Assembly (NCBI RefSeq): GCF_019703515.2
Contig: NC_059349.1
Coordinates: 21,796,744 to 21,860,743 of the forward strand
Direction of reading: 5' to 3'
Length of the DNA: 64,000 bases
Source of the DNA: Myxocyprinus asiaticus
Taxonomy: Eukaryota; Chordata; Actinopteri; Cypriniformes; Catostomidae
The position numbers and the translations under genes were made by a program. The notes beneath the pieces were generated by a model. The model saw only the letters and a list, made by a program, of their open reading frames with translations. It did no database searches and was not told the origin of the DNA. Below, piece after piece: positions 13,816 to 25,302 of this stretch (within the stretch, counting starts at the first letter, position 1; each line of letters opens with the position of its first letter).

Positions 13816-14939
13816 AGCTATGTTGAAAATTATACACTTCAGATTTAATATTGAGTAACTTACATTTTAGATGCAATATGGCCAGTTATTTTGTCTCCTT
13901 GTGTTCCACCAATGAAAATAGTTCCAAAAGAAACCAAAGCAGGATCAACCGCTATGTGTTGCCAAGAAATGCACAGACTGACAGCCTGTCTGGTATGCAA
14001 CAAACAGACAAGCAGAGTGATACAAACAATGTGCCCCAGTGCTGTTATGCAAAATATCAGAATTCTTGTAATGCCACTTGTCCAATTAGTTTAGAAATCC
14101 TGGCTGTTGTATGTTGTAAATTAGAGAAGAAAACTACCACCTGCACATGTGACACACAGTACCATTGATTTCTCCCTCTGTCAGATCACTGCACTTACCC
14201 TGATATAGACAACACTTAGTAGCTTAATGGTGACAAAGAGGGTCAGACTTTCCTCTGGATTCTCCTGCTGCTGCTCCCCAATCAAGAACCGCTGCCTTAC
14301 GATCAATACTCTCTCTCCCTCTTACACTTGGGTATAGAGTGGCCAGGGTTGAAGGTGGCCATTGAAAAATCAATATAGATTGTATCCTAAACCATGTATG
14401 GGAGGAAAGACACTGGTGCTAATGAGAATAGCTGACATATCCATCAGCTGCACTGGACAACAGCAGTAATTTCCAAAGCCGTTCTCTATTAATCCTTGTT
14501 GATTAGAGCACGGCCATAGAGCATCACAGACACTTCAACATAAAGGTCATGTCAGACCGGTCGCTAATGAGGTCTTGCCTCGTAAAGCCAGAGGGGCAAT
14601 CCAATATTGTGTCAGGGAGAGCGGGTCATTGGTTTGACCTAGGGATGTTAGGGTGTTCGTTATACAAATCTATGCTAATTGGGTATTTGTGAGCTCCAAT
14701 GAGTGCTCAGTGTTATTACCACAGCGGACCCTGAGAGCAGTGAAACATATTAAAAAATTCCAACCTAAAACAAATTATGGTACAGAATTGTGTAATTCAT
14801 ATATGGACCATATCATATTACATACAAATTTTTAATAAATCATCCACTGAAACAAGCCTTTATGTGTTTTTTTTTTTTTCTGTACGAACACTTAAACAGC
14901 ATCTCTATGGAGGACCAAACTGACCTAAATTAAAAAAAT

Positions 14940-15200
14940 TAATAAAATAAAAATCTGCAAAGAAATGGGTGACAATCAAAAAAAATGTACATCTGGCATA
15001 AATGTATTTATATTTATACTTTTATTACCTTATTTATGTATTATTGTATTCATTTATTTCCAAATAAATATGAAAATAAATAAATACAGTAATACATAAA
15101 TAAGGAAATAAAAGTATAAAATACTCATTTATGTCAGACAATTAAAAAAAATTTTATTTCGTTTTTAAATTTCTTTACAAAGTTCTTTATTATTATTATT
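14940..15200. repeat. AT-rich palindromic MITE
   Basis: The core folds back on itself: CATAAATGTATTTATATTTA and CTTTTATTACCTTATTTATG on the left are answered by CATAAATAAGGAAATAAAAG and TAAAATACTCATTTATGTC on the right, around a centre near 15060. Outer arms extend the symmetry (CTGCAAAGAAAT against ATTTCTTTACAAAG). Confidence 0.7.
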
Positions 15201-16337
15201 ATTAATTAAATGTGCTTATTTATGGAAATTTTGTAAATAAACTGTTAAAAGTGTTACACCATATGAGACAAAAAATACACAACAAACTTGGAGATAAGTA
15301 AAAGTCCAGTTTTATGAAAAAGCTACAAGATATTTGGATTTATTTTAATTTTTCTTGATGGCTGCATTAGAAAATGAATCTGGACAGAAATATATGAGCA
15401 CTCACTGAAATGTGATATTACTACTAAGAATGCAATATCTGATTAACAATATAAACATAAATAAAATAAATAGCTTTTGTATTTATTTATCTAGGCACCC
15501 TGAATGTGGATGAGGAACATAAATTAATTGCCCAGTGACAGCAGGGCATAATGAATAGCTTCAAGCTGCCCAACAAATGTTTTGGGCTTTGTTGTTTGCC
15601 CAGATATATTCATAATAGATCATGTCACCTAAAGAAAAGAAAAGGCCTGAACTGGAGTTCTTTTGATGAAATATAGGAGGAGTACAGTAACTCAGAGGAG
15701 GTTGTGTGATTCACGGTTTAGACTCTTGATCAAGGGAGTACCTGAGGAGGTCTGGCTTGAACGTCATGTCTGATTAATCCTCTTTATTAATCTCTCTTTT
15801 CTCCTGCCTAGACAAACACAGGCTATGCTCCTTGTTGCGTGTCACTATTTCACTTATATTTCAGTTTATTTAAACATGAGTGAATGAGTTTTGTTAAGAT
15901 ATTGAGCCATGTAATGCAATAAGGACAATCATTTATTAATGGGTGCACCATTATAGATAATCTGCAGCCATAATGTTGTGCAGCTCTTTCCAATAGGTTT
16001 CCCCTATTTATATATTTTTCTATAAGCACCTACAAAGGAGAAGCAATACTAGTAAGATTTATTCAGATTGGTGAATACATGTGACATAAGAACCACCTCA
16101 CAGAAACATTGTATTTTTGCTTCTTTTTACTTGCGTACAATGCAAGGATTCATGATGAGACACTTGATGCATGTTATGCCTCATTGCCACTGCCATGAAT
16201 CTAACATTGTATCCAGTGGTGTAAAAAGTCCAGAGAAACTGGATACTGATTCAAAATTTTAGTCAAGCAAAATTCAAAGTGTCTAACCATAAATTTCTTT
16301 GAGTGAATGTAAAAAGTATCCACATTTAATTGTACTT

Positions 16338-16532
16338 AGAGGGGCAATTCACCCAAAATTGAAAAATCTTCCTTTGAACTCAAATGTAAGGCAGCCTCAG
16401 TCCACATCCACTTTAATTGTATGGGAAAGTGCAGCATCAACATTCCTCAAAATTTCTCCTTGTGTTCCACAAAAGACAGTTAAGTCATAAAAGATGGCAC
16501 AATTGTCATTTTTGGGTGAACCAACCCTTTAA
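16338..16532. repeat. short fold-back MITE copy (GGGATAGTTCACCC family)
   Basis: Left tip GAGGGGCAATTCACCCAAAATTG and right tip CATTTTTGGGTGAACCAACCC are inverse, about 195 bp apart. TTGTGTTCCACAAAAGACAG in the right arm is the shared internal motif. Confidence 0.7.
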
Positions 16533-18162
16533 GTATTTCAGAGTAAATATTTTTCTTAACTTAAGAAATAGAAAAAAATACTTGATAAAATCAAGAGCCA
16601 GTGGAGATTTTCTGATTTAAATAACTTCTATATATGTAAGGCTCTGGCTCACACACACCAGATGTTAAATTGAAACTTATGCATAAACCTATGCCAAACT
16701 GACTGTAGTTATGACCCCACTGTGTGACTATGTTTTTTCTCAGGTCAGCACACTCTTTGAAGCCAATGATCTTCTTTACCTTGCTCTCTGGAAAGGCATT
16801 TCCTACTGGGAAGAATTCAATGTCTGTTTGATACTCTGATGCAGTGACTTGTTTCAATTACTACAGGGGTCTTCACAAGCAACTATATGAGATGAGTCTC
16901 ATATTTTTTGCTAAACAAAATTGCTAAACTTTTATTGATGTATGGTGATGGGCTACCCCAGAAACAAAAGGATATATCACATCCTGCCAAACACAGACCT
17001 AAAGCATGGTTCAGATGGCCCAAACAAAGGCAGACTCTTTCAAAGTATGGGAATCTTATGTCTGTGGCGATGTTGAGCCATGCTGGCTGGAGGGGTCTGA
17101 TAATGGAGAGAGGGCTGAGAGGAGGGACAGTGAGGAATTGTAGGTGCTGGTGATTTGACAGAAACTCAATAGCACTTTAATGGTCCATAGTCAACAAGGT
17201 GCTTTACTGCAGTGCAGGACTTACCCCTACTGACCATGAGAGAAATGAGGCAAGACGGTGGTGCACTCTGAAGCCAGCAAGACCTGCACATGCTACAGAA
17301 TAAGATCTGTGGCATGTGGTTGACAGACTGCCAATAGGATATGTGGAAATCACTTCATTTGCCGTAAAATGAAAACATTATGATAAGAACCTGGGCCAAG
17401 TAAATCCCTGCAGGGCCTCAGCATATTAGAAATGTGTACCATTAGGTCAGGAAGAAAAGAGATCAGGTGAAGAAAAAAAGATAGATTTGATCAGTCACCC
17501 TGACAATACGTGTTGCTTACAAGAAGCATGCATATCTACTCTAACAGTAATCCAACAGCTATCACCGTGCAATATGGTCACATGGGAAATCGACATGTTG
17601 CTTCCGAATGTTAATGTACCCTGAAATCGACCCCTTTCTGCCAAAATTACTGAAAAGCGCCATCCCCCATCAGATATTTTTTCATCAGTTCAAATACGTT
17701 AACCTTTTCCTGTGGGGCTACTGACATCCGAGGCATGGGTTCTGGATCCATGGCAACTAAGAAATAATGTAATTTGCATTATCAATGATAAGCATGATGC
17801 AGAAGTGTTTTTTTGCTCTAAAATGACATTTTTACTCCACTGATGCTTAGGTTTAGGGTTTGGGTTAGGGGATAGAACTAATATGCATTATGCATTAATA
17901 TGCCTTCCTGTTGACTGTATTACATAATTTACAACTGCAAATACAACTCACTTTTGGAACCACTCTGTGGACATTTTAACCCGGATTCTGAAGCTCACAC
18001 ATGCCCATATGTTTAACAACAATTGCAGCTTTGGCCACTGGGAGCAGTAATTCAAATTTACAGTAAGTACAGACTGATTTCAGCAGTTGAACATTTGACC
18101 TACTGTCGCTGAATTCAAAATGCAATGAGTCTGGACCCTGCAACTCTTGCCTTGTTTCCCAC

Positions 18163-18528
18163 TGAAGCAAAGAAGGGTTGAGCCTGGTTAGTACCTGGAT
18201 GGGAGACCTAGGCCAAACTAAGGTTGCTGCTGGAAGAGGTGTTAGTCAGGCCAGGTGGTGCTCACTCTGTGCTCAGTAGTGTAGTGTAGTGTAGTGAATG
18301 GGATGCTATACTTTAAAAAAGGCACTGTCCTTTGGGTGAGGGGTGTAACCCCATTGTCCAGGCCAAATTTACCCATTTGACTCTAATAAATTATAAATTA
18401 AACCCCTTTCCACTGATAGCTGGTGCCTGGAGGGTGTTCAGATGCAATATGCCTTCCACTGAATCATCCAGGTGGATGCTGCTCACTGGTTTTGATTAAT
18501 GTGATTCCCCGACTCTCTAAAGCACTCA
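18163..18528 (+). mobile_element. 5S-rRNA-derived SINE (SINE3-like), truncated head
   Basis: The head GGGTTGAGCCTGGTTAGTAC followed by CTGGATGGGAGACC is the internal promoter half of 5S rRNA. The body has GGGGTGTAACCCC, GATAGCTGGTGCCTGGAG and CATCCAGGTGGATGCTGC, then ATTCCCC and AAAGCACT. This is the order of the fish 5S-derived SINE3 family. The 5' part of the 5S head is missing. The DIRS element begins directly after AAAGCACT, so it either inserted in or truncated this SINE's tail. Confidence 0.85.
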
Positions 18529-18903
18529 ACGTTGTGTCGATGTAGTGACACTAGGGGTCACTCTTGGGAGCCCGAAACACCTCTGATCTTTGAAAAAAGG
18601 CCAATGAAAATTGACGAGTGGTATTTGCATACCACTCCCCCGAACATACGGGTATAAAAGGAGCTGGTATGCAACCACTCATTCAGATTTTCTCTTCGGA
18701 GCCGAACAGTCAATGCTCACTGAGCTGAATTCTTAAGGCTGTTCACCTTTGCTGGATCTGACGGCGCATTTCAGCGGCTTCTCCCTCTCCGCACTGGTGC
18801 ACTGCAGAGAACACCCCTGGGCGCTTTGGCAGAAATAAAAGAGTATATTCTAAAAGAGTATATTTCTCTAAAAGAGCGGCACACACGGAATGTCTTTTTA
18901 AAG

Positions 18904-20272
18904 ATGCCCTTGCGTTTGTGTGTTATTCCTGGTTGTGGTCGTTATCTCTCGCCTTCTGATGGTCACGATTGCTGTCTTTCGTGTCTGGGCACTACCCACG
19001 CGGAGACAGCGTTCGTGGATGGATCATGTACTCGTTGCGAGAACATGACCATGGCAACATTGCGGTCGCGGCTTGCCTTCGTAAGAAAGCAAGCCACCCC
19101 AGCGGCTCCCCGCCTCAGTCCTTCTACCTACGGTATGAGGCCAGCGGCTAGCACTGGGGGCGATTTGGGGACCCCAATGGGACCACCTCCACCAGGTATC
19201 CCCCCACGGACCTCCCATTCCCCAGCACGCTCGTCTGCCCTGATCGGGCTTCTGGATGAGTCCGCCGGCTCGTCTCACGGCGAGTTCGACCTCTTGTTCG
19301 GAGCCCACGAAGGTGATGAGCTCTCGAGCGCAGCATCAGAGAGCGGGCTTGTCCAGTCAGACTTGTCCTCCCCCTCGGGTATGGTCGCCCAGTCACAGGC
19401 TGACGCGGAGATGACGGACATGCTTTCCCGGGTAGCTGCGAGTGTCAGGCTAGAGTGGAACCCTCCGCTCTCCCCTGAACCCTCGCAGCTTGATGATTGG
19501 TTCCTTGGCTCGCGGCGCCGCTCACAGCCACGCCCCACCCCACCCCAGTTCCTTTCTTCCCAGAAGTGCACGAGGAGCTGACAAAGTTGTGGGAGGCACC
19601 TTTTACTGCCCGGTCCCGATCTTTCAGCTCCCCCGCCCTCACTACCTTCGATGGTGGGGCGGCCAAGGGCTATTCGGCGATCCCCCTGGTGGATAAGGCG
19701 CTCGAGGTGCACCTATGCCTGCAGAGCACCGCCATCTGGCATGGGCGCCAAAGCTCCCGTCCAAGGCCTGTAGGTTTACGTTGTCCCTGACGGCCAAGGT
19801 CTACGGTGCCGCTGGACAAGCCGCCTCTGCCCTACATGCCATGGCTCTCCTGCAAGTCCACCAAGCCAAGGTGCTAAAGGAACTGCACGAGGGTAGTTCC
19901 ACCCCGGGATTGATGCAGGAGCTGCGCTCGGGGACCGACCTTACCTTCCGGGTGACGAAGGTCATGGCGCGGTCTCTCGGGTGGGCGATGTCCACCTTGG
20001 TGGTCCAGGAGCACCACTTTTGGCTCAACCTGGTCGAGATAGGAGAGGCCGACAAGGCACGGTTCCTTGGCACCCCCATTTCCCAGGTTGGCCTGTTCGG
20101 CGACACTGTCGAGGACTTTGCCCAGCAGTTCTCGACGGTGAAGCAGCAGACGGAAGCTATCCGACACATCCTGCCCCAGCGCGGCTCAAGATCCCACACC
20201 CCGTCTGCTCGTCGCCAAGGGCATCCTCCTGTGACCCAGGGACGAGGAAACCCACTGCTCTGGAGCTGGTAA
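18904..20272 (+). pseudogene. DIRS gag-like protein, frameshifted
   Basis: The first piece starts MPLRLCVIPGCGRYLSPSDG at 18904. It has a Cys/His cluster (CVIPGC, HDCCLSCLG, CTRCE), then a proline-rich and acidic stretch to a stop at 19581. Homologous reading continues in other frames: about 19575-19720 with LTKLWEAPFTARSRSF, and 19715-20272 with LSLTAKVYGAAGQAASALHAM, LQVHQAKVLKELHEG, FLGTPISQVGLFGDTVEDFA and ILPQRGS near the end. These features match gag-like ORFs of fish DIRS elements. At least two frameshifts make it a pseudogene. Base composition is GC-richer than the surrounding intron. Confidence 0.8.
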
Positions 20273-20589
20273 GCAGACCACTCCATCCCCCGGTTGAGGG
20301 CTGGGAGGAGAATCTTTTGTTACCTTTTCATTTAATTTCGCTGCATGCCCAAGTGGCTGCGGTACCCAAGAGTTCAGCAAAAGAGCGGTTTCCTTGTTCC
20401 CTGGGTCACATACCCGGTGCGCACGGCCATCATCACGACCACTGTACACCATTCCATTTCGGCAGGTTTGGCGCTCCAGCAGTCTCCCTGCCCCTGCACG
20501 CCCAGCTGTGGCACAAATCCGCCCCCGATGTGACGGTCTCCATGGGTCACGAGGACAAGCCTCATCCTCCCCATCCCAGGCTGTTCTGG

Positions 20590-21610
20590 GGGTGGTCACA
20601 AGGAGCCAGGTAAGGGCTTCGATGTCCCTGAACTCAGCACAGCCACGGCACGACATGACACCTCAGGCTCCGCCCCGCCACGAGGCCCCACCCGCCGGTA
20701 TGTCCGACGAGATTGTCCCCTTGGTCCCCCTCGCCCGGAGCTTGGATGCGTGGCTTGCGCTTTCCAACCTGTCACGATGGCTGGTCCGGTCCGTCCGACT
20801 CGGCTACGTGATTCAGTTCGCCAGGTGTTTGCCCAGGTTCAGCGGCATCCACATCACCTCGGTGAATGGTGAGAACGGGCTCCTGGATGCAGTGGCATAT
20901 CATCTGCCTTGAGTTGTTGGCAATTCTGCTCACCCTGCGGAGGTTTCGGCCGTTAATCCAGGGCAAGCATGTATTAGTTTGGACAGACAACATGGCAACG
21001 GTGGCATACATCAACCGTCAAGGGGGTTTATGCTCCCGATGTATGTCACAACTCGCCCACCATCTCCTCCTCTGGAGTCAGCAGCACCTCAAGTCGCTGT
21101 GAGCCACTCACATCCCGGGCGACCTCAACACTGCAGCGGACGCACTGTCATGACAGGTTACCCTCTGAGGAGAGTGGAGACTCCACCCTCTGATGGTCCA
21201 GCTGATTTGGAGTCAATTCGGGCAGGCACAGGTAGACCTGTTCGCTTCCCAAGAATCCTCCCTTTGCCCGTTCTGGTATGCCTTGACCGTGGCACCTCTA
21301 GGTATAGACGCGCTGGCACACAGCTGTATGCGTTTCCCCCAGTGAACCTACTTGCACAGACCCTGTGCAAGGTCAGGGAGGATGAGGAGCAGGTCGTCCT
21401 GGTAGCACCCTACTGGCCCACCCAAACGTGGTTCTCGGACCTCACACTCCTCGTGAAAGCCCCCCCCCCAGCGAATTCCCCTGAGGAAGGACTTTCTTTC
21501 TCAGGGGTGGGGCACCATCTGGCACCCGTGACCAGACCTCTGGAATCTCCATGTCTGGCCCCTGGACGGGACGCGGAAGACTTAAGTGGTAGACACGATC
21601 ACTCAGGCTA
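20590..21610 (+). pseudogene. DIRS RT/RNase H region with RT core deleted
   Basis: An N-terminal RT piece is readable to about 20875: PLVPLARSLDAWLALSNLSRW, then LGYVIQFARCLPRFSG. The next recognisable block, starting near 20880, is already the RNase H-like domain: CLELLAILLTLRRFRPL, VLVWTDNMATVAYINRQGG, MSQLAHHLLLWSQQHLKSL. The hundreds of residues between, including the YxDD active site, are absent. Further pieces (LWRVE-like, KVREDEEQVVLVAPYWPTQTW near 21370-21440) are in shifted frames. No reverse transcriptase can be produced. Confidence 0.8.
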
Positions 21611-21711
21611 GGGCCTCCTGTACGAGGCACCTGTATGCCTTGAAGTGGCGTCTGTTCGCTAAGTGGTGTACTTCCTGACGGGAAGACCCCCAGAGATGCG
21701 CAGTCAGATCT

Positions 21712-22545
21712 GTGCTTTCCTTCCTTCAGGAGAGGTTGGAAGGGCGGCTGTTCCCCTCCACCTTGAAGGTGTATGTAGCTGCTATAGCTGCACACCACGA
21801 CACAGTGGACGGTAAGTCCTTAGGGAAGCACGACCTGATCATCAGGTTCCTGAGAGGCGCCAGGAGGTTGAATCCCTTCAGACCGCGCCTCATTCCCTCA
21901 TGGGATCTCTCTGTAGTTCTTCAGGGTCTACAGGGATCCCCCTTTGAGCCCCTGCAGTCAGCTAAGCTTAAGGCACTCTCTTTCAAGACTGCCCTCCTGA
22001 CTGCGCTCACTTCCATCAAGAGGATAGGAGACCTGCAAGTGTTCTCTGTCAGCGAAACATGCCTGGAGTTCGGTCAGGGCTACTCTCACGTGATCCTGAG
22101 ACCCCGACCGGGCTATGTGCCCAAGGTTCCCACGACCCCTTTTAGGGATCAGGTGGTGAACCTGCAAGCGCTGCCCCAGGAGGAGGCAGACCCAGACCTG
22201 ATGTTGCTGTGTCCGGTGCATGCTTTACGCATCTATTTGGATTGCACGCAGAGCTTTAGAGTCTCTGAGCAGCTCTTTGTCTGCTTTGGTGGACAGCGGA
22301 AAGGAAGTGCTGTCTCCGAGCAGAGGATCACCCACTGGGTCATTGATGCCATAGCAATGGCATATCACTCTCAGGACGTGCTGCCCCCGGCAGGGCTATG
22401 AGCCCATTCTACCAGGAGTGTGGCAGCCTCCTGGGCCTTGATCAGTGGCGCCTCTCTAACAGACATTTGCTGGGCAACACCCAACACCTTTGCGAGGTTC
22501 TTCAATCTACGGGTGGAACTGGTTTCGTCCCATGTAGTGGCAGGC
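21712..22545 (+). pseudogene. DIRS tyrosine recombinase, decayed active site
   Basis: An open frame to 22401 reads FLQERLEGRLFPSTLKVYVA, AHHDTVDGKSLGKHDLIIRF, TALTSIKRIGDLQVFSVSE (with the first conserved Arg), and LCPVHALRIYLDCTQSF, LFVCFGGQRKGSAVSEQRI. A TGA at 22399 interrupts the frame, which then continues AHSTRSVAASWAL (the conserved His-x-x-Arg), CWATPNTFARFFNLRVE. Where DIRS recombinases have the nucleophilic Tyr in FARFYN, this copy reads Phe. Both the stop and the Tyr loss would block integration. Family assignment is firm; inactivity is inferred from the motifs. Confidence 0.85.
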
Positions 22546-23329
22546 ACAAGCAGATAAGTCCGGACAGCTGACCGGGTGTATCGCTTGCGCATAGTGCCTT
22601 TCACCTCCCCTGAGCTGAAGACATGTGCTGTTGACTCCCTGTAGTGTTCACAAACTGTGTTCCCTGGATGACTTCCTCCGAGCCCTGTGGCAGACGAGTT
22701 TGCGGAGAAACTCACTGCCGACTCAGTACATGTGCTAACTAAGCCCTGTACTGGGGTAGGTGCTCCGCATGTGTTGGTTCCCCATAGGTAATCCCATGCG
22801 ACATATATATCTTCCGCTAATTCGTTTCCCTTTTGGTAAACTGTGTCTTCCTTGGGCAGAGGCCCCTCTGCCCCAGTCACCATGTTTGTAGAAACTCCTC
22901 CCCCATACGGTAGGACCTACCATGGAACTTCTCCACATGACATACTTCTGACAAAGCTCGGCAAGACCATGTGACATATTTCCACTCAAAATACCCCCTC
23001 CCCCTCTGGGCGGGGTGTGGTCTCCACGGTGTCTTCCCCTTGAGAGTGACACCCCCCCCCCCGACTTAGACCTGGTGGCCCCAGTCGGTTAACAAATTTC
23101 ACTCTTTTTTTGGGGAGAGAAAAAAAGAGAGGATAAAAGGCCACGACTGGGTTAGCCTGTCTCTATCTTTTGGGCAGTCGACTTGTCCCCGAAGGGCCGT
23201 TCGACACTCATAACAGCATTGGGGGAGGTTACGTGTCGGCCTGGTGCGCTGGCTACGAGGCACACAGTGGTCTGCCTGTCACACACCGCCAGTTCATGTA
23301 ACACAGTTCAGCCAGTTGTGGCATTTCGT

Positions 23330-23680
23330 ATAGGGACCCCTAGTGTCACTACATCGACACAATGTCGAGTGAGTGACAGAGAGGGAACATCCTGGTTACT
23401 TTCATAACCTCCGTTCCCTGATAGAGGGAACGAGACGTTGTGTCCCTCCTGCCACAACGCTGGACTACGTGCTGAAATGACCGGGACCTTGTCTCGGCTC
23501 CTCAGCACAAAACCTGAATGAGTGGTTGCATACCAGCTCCTTTTATACCCGTATGTTCGGGAGAGTGGTATGCAAATACCACTCGCCAATTTTCATTGGC
23601 CTTTTTCAAAGACCAGAGGTGTTTCGGGCACCCAAGAGTGACCCATAGTGTCACTACATCGACACAACGTCTCGTTCCCT
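23330..23680. repeat. DIRS internal complementary region and right inverted repeat
   Basis: CCCTAGTGTCACTACATCGAC occurs at about 23338 and a close copy (CCATAGTGTCACTACATCGAC) at 23643. Both are inverse to the left repeat at 18535-18555. GGCCTTTTTCAAAGACCAGAGG and TTTTATACCCGTATGTTCGGG mirror the left terminal repeat. Confidence 0.75.
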
Positions 23681-23720
23681 CCATCAGGGAATGGAGGTTA
23701 CGAAAGTAACCAGGGCGTTT

Positions 23721-24588
23721 TCAACCAGGGGGCTCGGATCCACTAGGGGGACTCAGCAAATTTCCAAGGGGGCCACAAGATGAATTAAAATGATTTAAGA
23801 TAAGTTACATTATAATAAATTAATCTAATAAAAACATGTACATGTAAATTGGCATCAATTTCTCAACAACTCCCTTCAACAACTGTTGTTTTTATTGAAG
23901 AATATGCAATTCTTAAAAGTTCTGTAATCCCAAAATTAATCACGACTAATTATTTCAATGTATTGACAATCAATGAATCTATGGGGGACTTTATAAAGGT
24001 AAGGAATCATCAAACTAAGATTTTTTTTTAATGATTTGACATATGACATGTGAGCAGTGGAGCCACTGGTTTTACACATAAGCAAAGGCAAACACATTCT
24101 CCTCTGTGTGATGCAGTGTGCCCTTTAGTATAAAGTCTTTGAGAAATCAGACCCTCTGAAAACAGCAGAAGGAGCCAGAGCTTTGAAGTGAACTGAAAAT
24201 CAAGTGCAACATGTTGTAAAGCTTCAGCCTAATTGGGATTCACAGAGCATACAGAGACCAGGAGAACTCCACATTAATTAACAACTGGCCTCATTATCAT
24301 TCCCATGGGGCTTTGTCCGGCTGGGGTAAACTTATCACCACTTCATTATCCAAAGGGTGTGAAAAGGGGCACAAGCACCAAGCTGTCAGAATTCAATCAA
24401 CAGCTCTTCTCACCACTGCAATGTGATATAGCCCTCTGTCTCCCATGTTTAATAGCACATGGATTTGCTTTGTAGATTTATTTCCTGCCTATTTCCTTTT
24501 TGTACGGACATTATGTGCAACTGTAATGGTAAGCTGCACTTTAATATATGTTTTCACCAAGGATATCTTATACACATGCACTGCACTA

Positions 24589-24589
<1 letters not shown>
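23721..24589. other. intronic stretch without genes
   Basis: No repeat or coding signature recognised apart from AT-rich intron sequence. Open frames are short. Confidence 0.5.

Positions 24590-24670
<81 letters not shown>
24590..24670. repeat. poly(A) followed by (AT)n microsatellite
   Basis: 30 A residues followed by about 50 bp of AT repeats. The open frames with runs of Lys and Ile-Tyr here come from the repeat and are not proteins. Confidence 0.95.
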
Positions 24671-24673
<3 letters not shown>

Positions 24674-24779
24674 GCCTTGTTTTCCAGTAAAAATATCTAC
24701 ACAATTTTAATCTTAAAAGAAATTTGACAAAATTTAAAAAGATTTATGCTTAAAAAAAGAAAAGAAAAACTCACTCTCC

Positions 24780-25014
24780 ACTGTCTGTGGAGAGTGAGGC
24801 CAGGAGAGGAAGAGCAGTAAGGATTGACACATGTGGGAAATTATCTCTAACAGCTGTTTTGTGTTGCATTGAGAGCTGGAGAGGGATATAAGGGCAGTCC
24901 AGACTGCCGGAGGGGAGAGTGAGAAATGAACCTGTGAGCTACTGCTGAAAAGCAAACCACGTGTGAATTTAATTTGTAAAAGAAGTGTGAATAAAACTTA
25001 CGTTAGACTGTTTC
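24780..25014 (+). mobile_element. LTR fragment, plus orientation
   Basis: TCTGTGGAGAGTGAGGCCAGG, GGAAATTATCTCTAACAGC, GGAGAGGGATATAAGGGCAG (TATA box), GCTACTGCTGAAAAGCAAACC and GAATAAAACTTACGTTAGAC are all found in inverse orientation at 29594-29850. The two are copies of one Gypsy LTR facing each other. The 5' edge here is truncated or unclear. Confidence 0.8.
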
Positions 25015-25258
25015 AGCAGTTAAGGTTCTGGGTTACTGATCAGAAGGTCAGGGGTTCAAGCCCCAGCACCGCCAAGATGCCACTGTTGGGCCCTTGAGCA
25101 AGGCCCTTGACCCTATCTGCTCCAGGGGTGCCGTATCATGACTGACCCTGCACTCTGACCCCAGCTTAGCTGGGATATGTGAAAAAAAAAACGAATTTCA
25201 CTGTATATGTGCAAAATGTATAATGTGTGATAAATAAATAAAATTATTATTATTATTA
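25012..25258 (+). mobile_element. tRNA-derived SINE
   Basis: The Pol III B box GGTTCAAGCC lies at 25053-25062, after GTTAAGGTTCTGGGTTACTG. The central domain CACTGTTGGGCCCTTGAGC then AAGGCCCTTGACCCT is typical of fish tRNA-SINEs. The tail is ACGAATTTCACTGTATATGTG followed by A-rich and ATT repeats. The head is probably short of a full A box. It lies between the LTR fragment and a Gypsy leader-like GTGTTGGGGGCTCG. Confidence 0.85.
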
Positions 25259-25302
25259 ACTCGAATAGATCACACCTAGTGTTGGGGGCTCGAGCAACAG
25301 TC

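Larger units (their letters stand above)
13816..18162. other. intronic stretch, few recognisable items
   Basis: Mostly AT-rich unique-looking sequence. It contains a palindromic MITE at 14940-15200, a short fold-back MITE at 16338-16532 and a small open stretch with a splice-donor-like end at 14199-14321 (minus). No gene is supported. Confidence 0.5.
18527..23720 (+). mobile_element. DIRS-type tyrosine-recombinase retrotransposon, internally deleted
   Basis: Inverted terminal repeats are clear. The left one carries TTGTGTCGATGTAGTGACAC, TTTGCATACCACTCCCC and ACGGGTATAAAAGGAGC. The right one (about 23500-23680) carries the inverse of each. A region at about 23330-23480 repeats CTAGTGTCACTACATCGAC and GAGGGAACGAGACGTTGTG, as expected of the internal complementary region of DIRS elements. 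Between them are a gag-like region, a cut-down RT/RNase H region and a tyrosine recombinase. The left repeat lacks its outer part. A full DIRS is about 6 kb. This copy is 5.2 kb and has lost the RT core. Confidence 0.9.

Noticed and set aside
15000..15120. Palindrome as a replication origin or regulatory hairpin
   Set aside because: It is simple AT-rich fold-back sequence with outer arms, best explained as a MITE.
16591..16857. 88-codon minus-strand open frame with a coding-like look
   Set aside because: No acceptor, donor or start context, and no recognised domain. Kept out for lack of support.
18161..18215. A functional 5S rRNA gene
   Set aside because: Only the internal part of 5S is present and it runs into a SINE body, so it is a SINE head rather than a gene.
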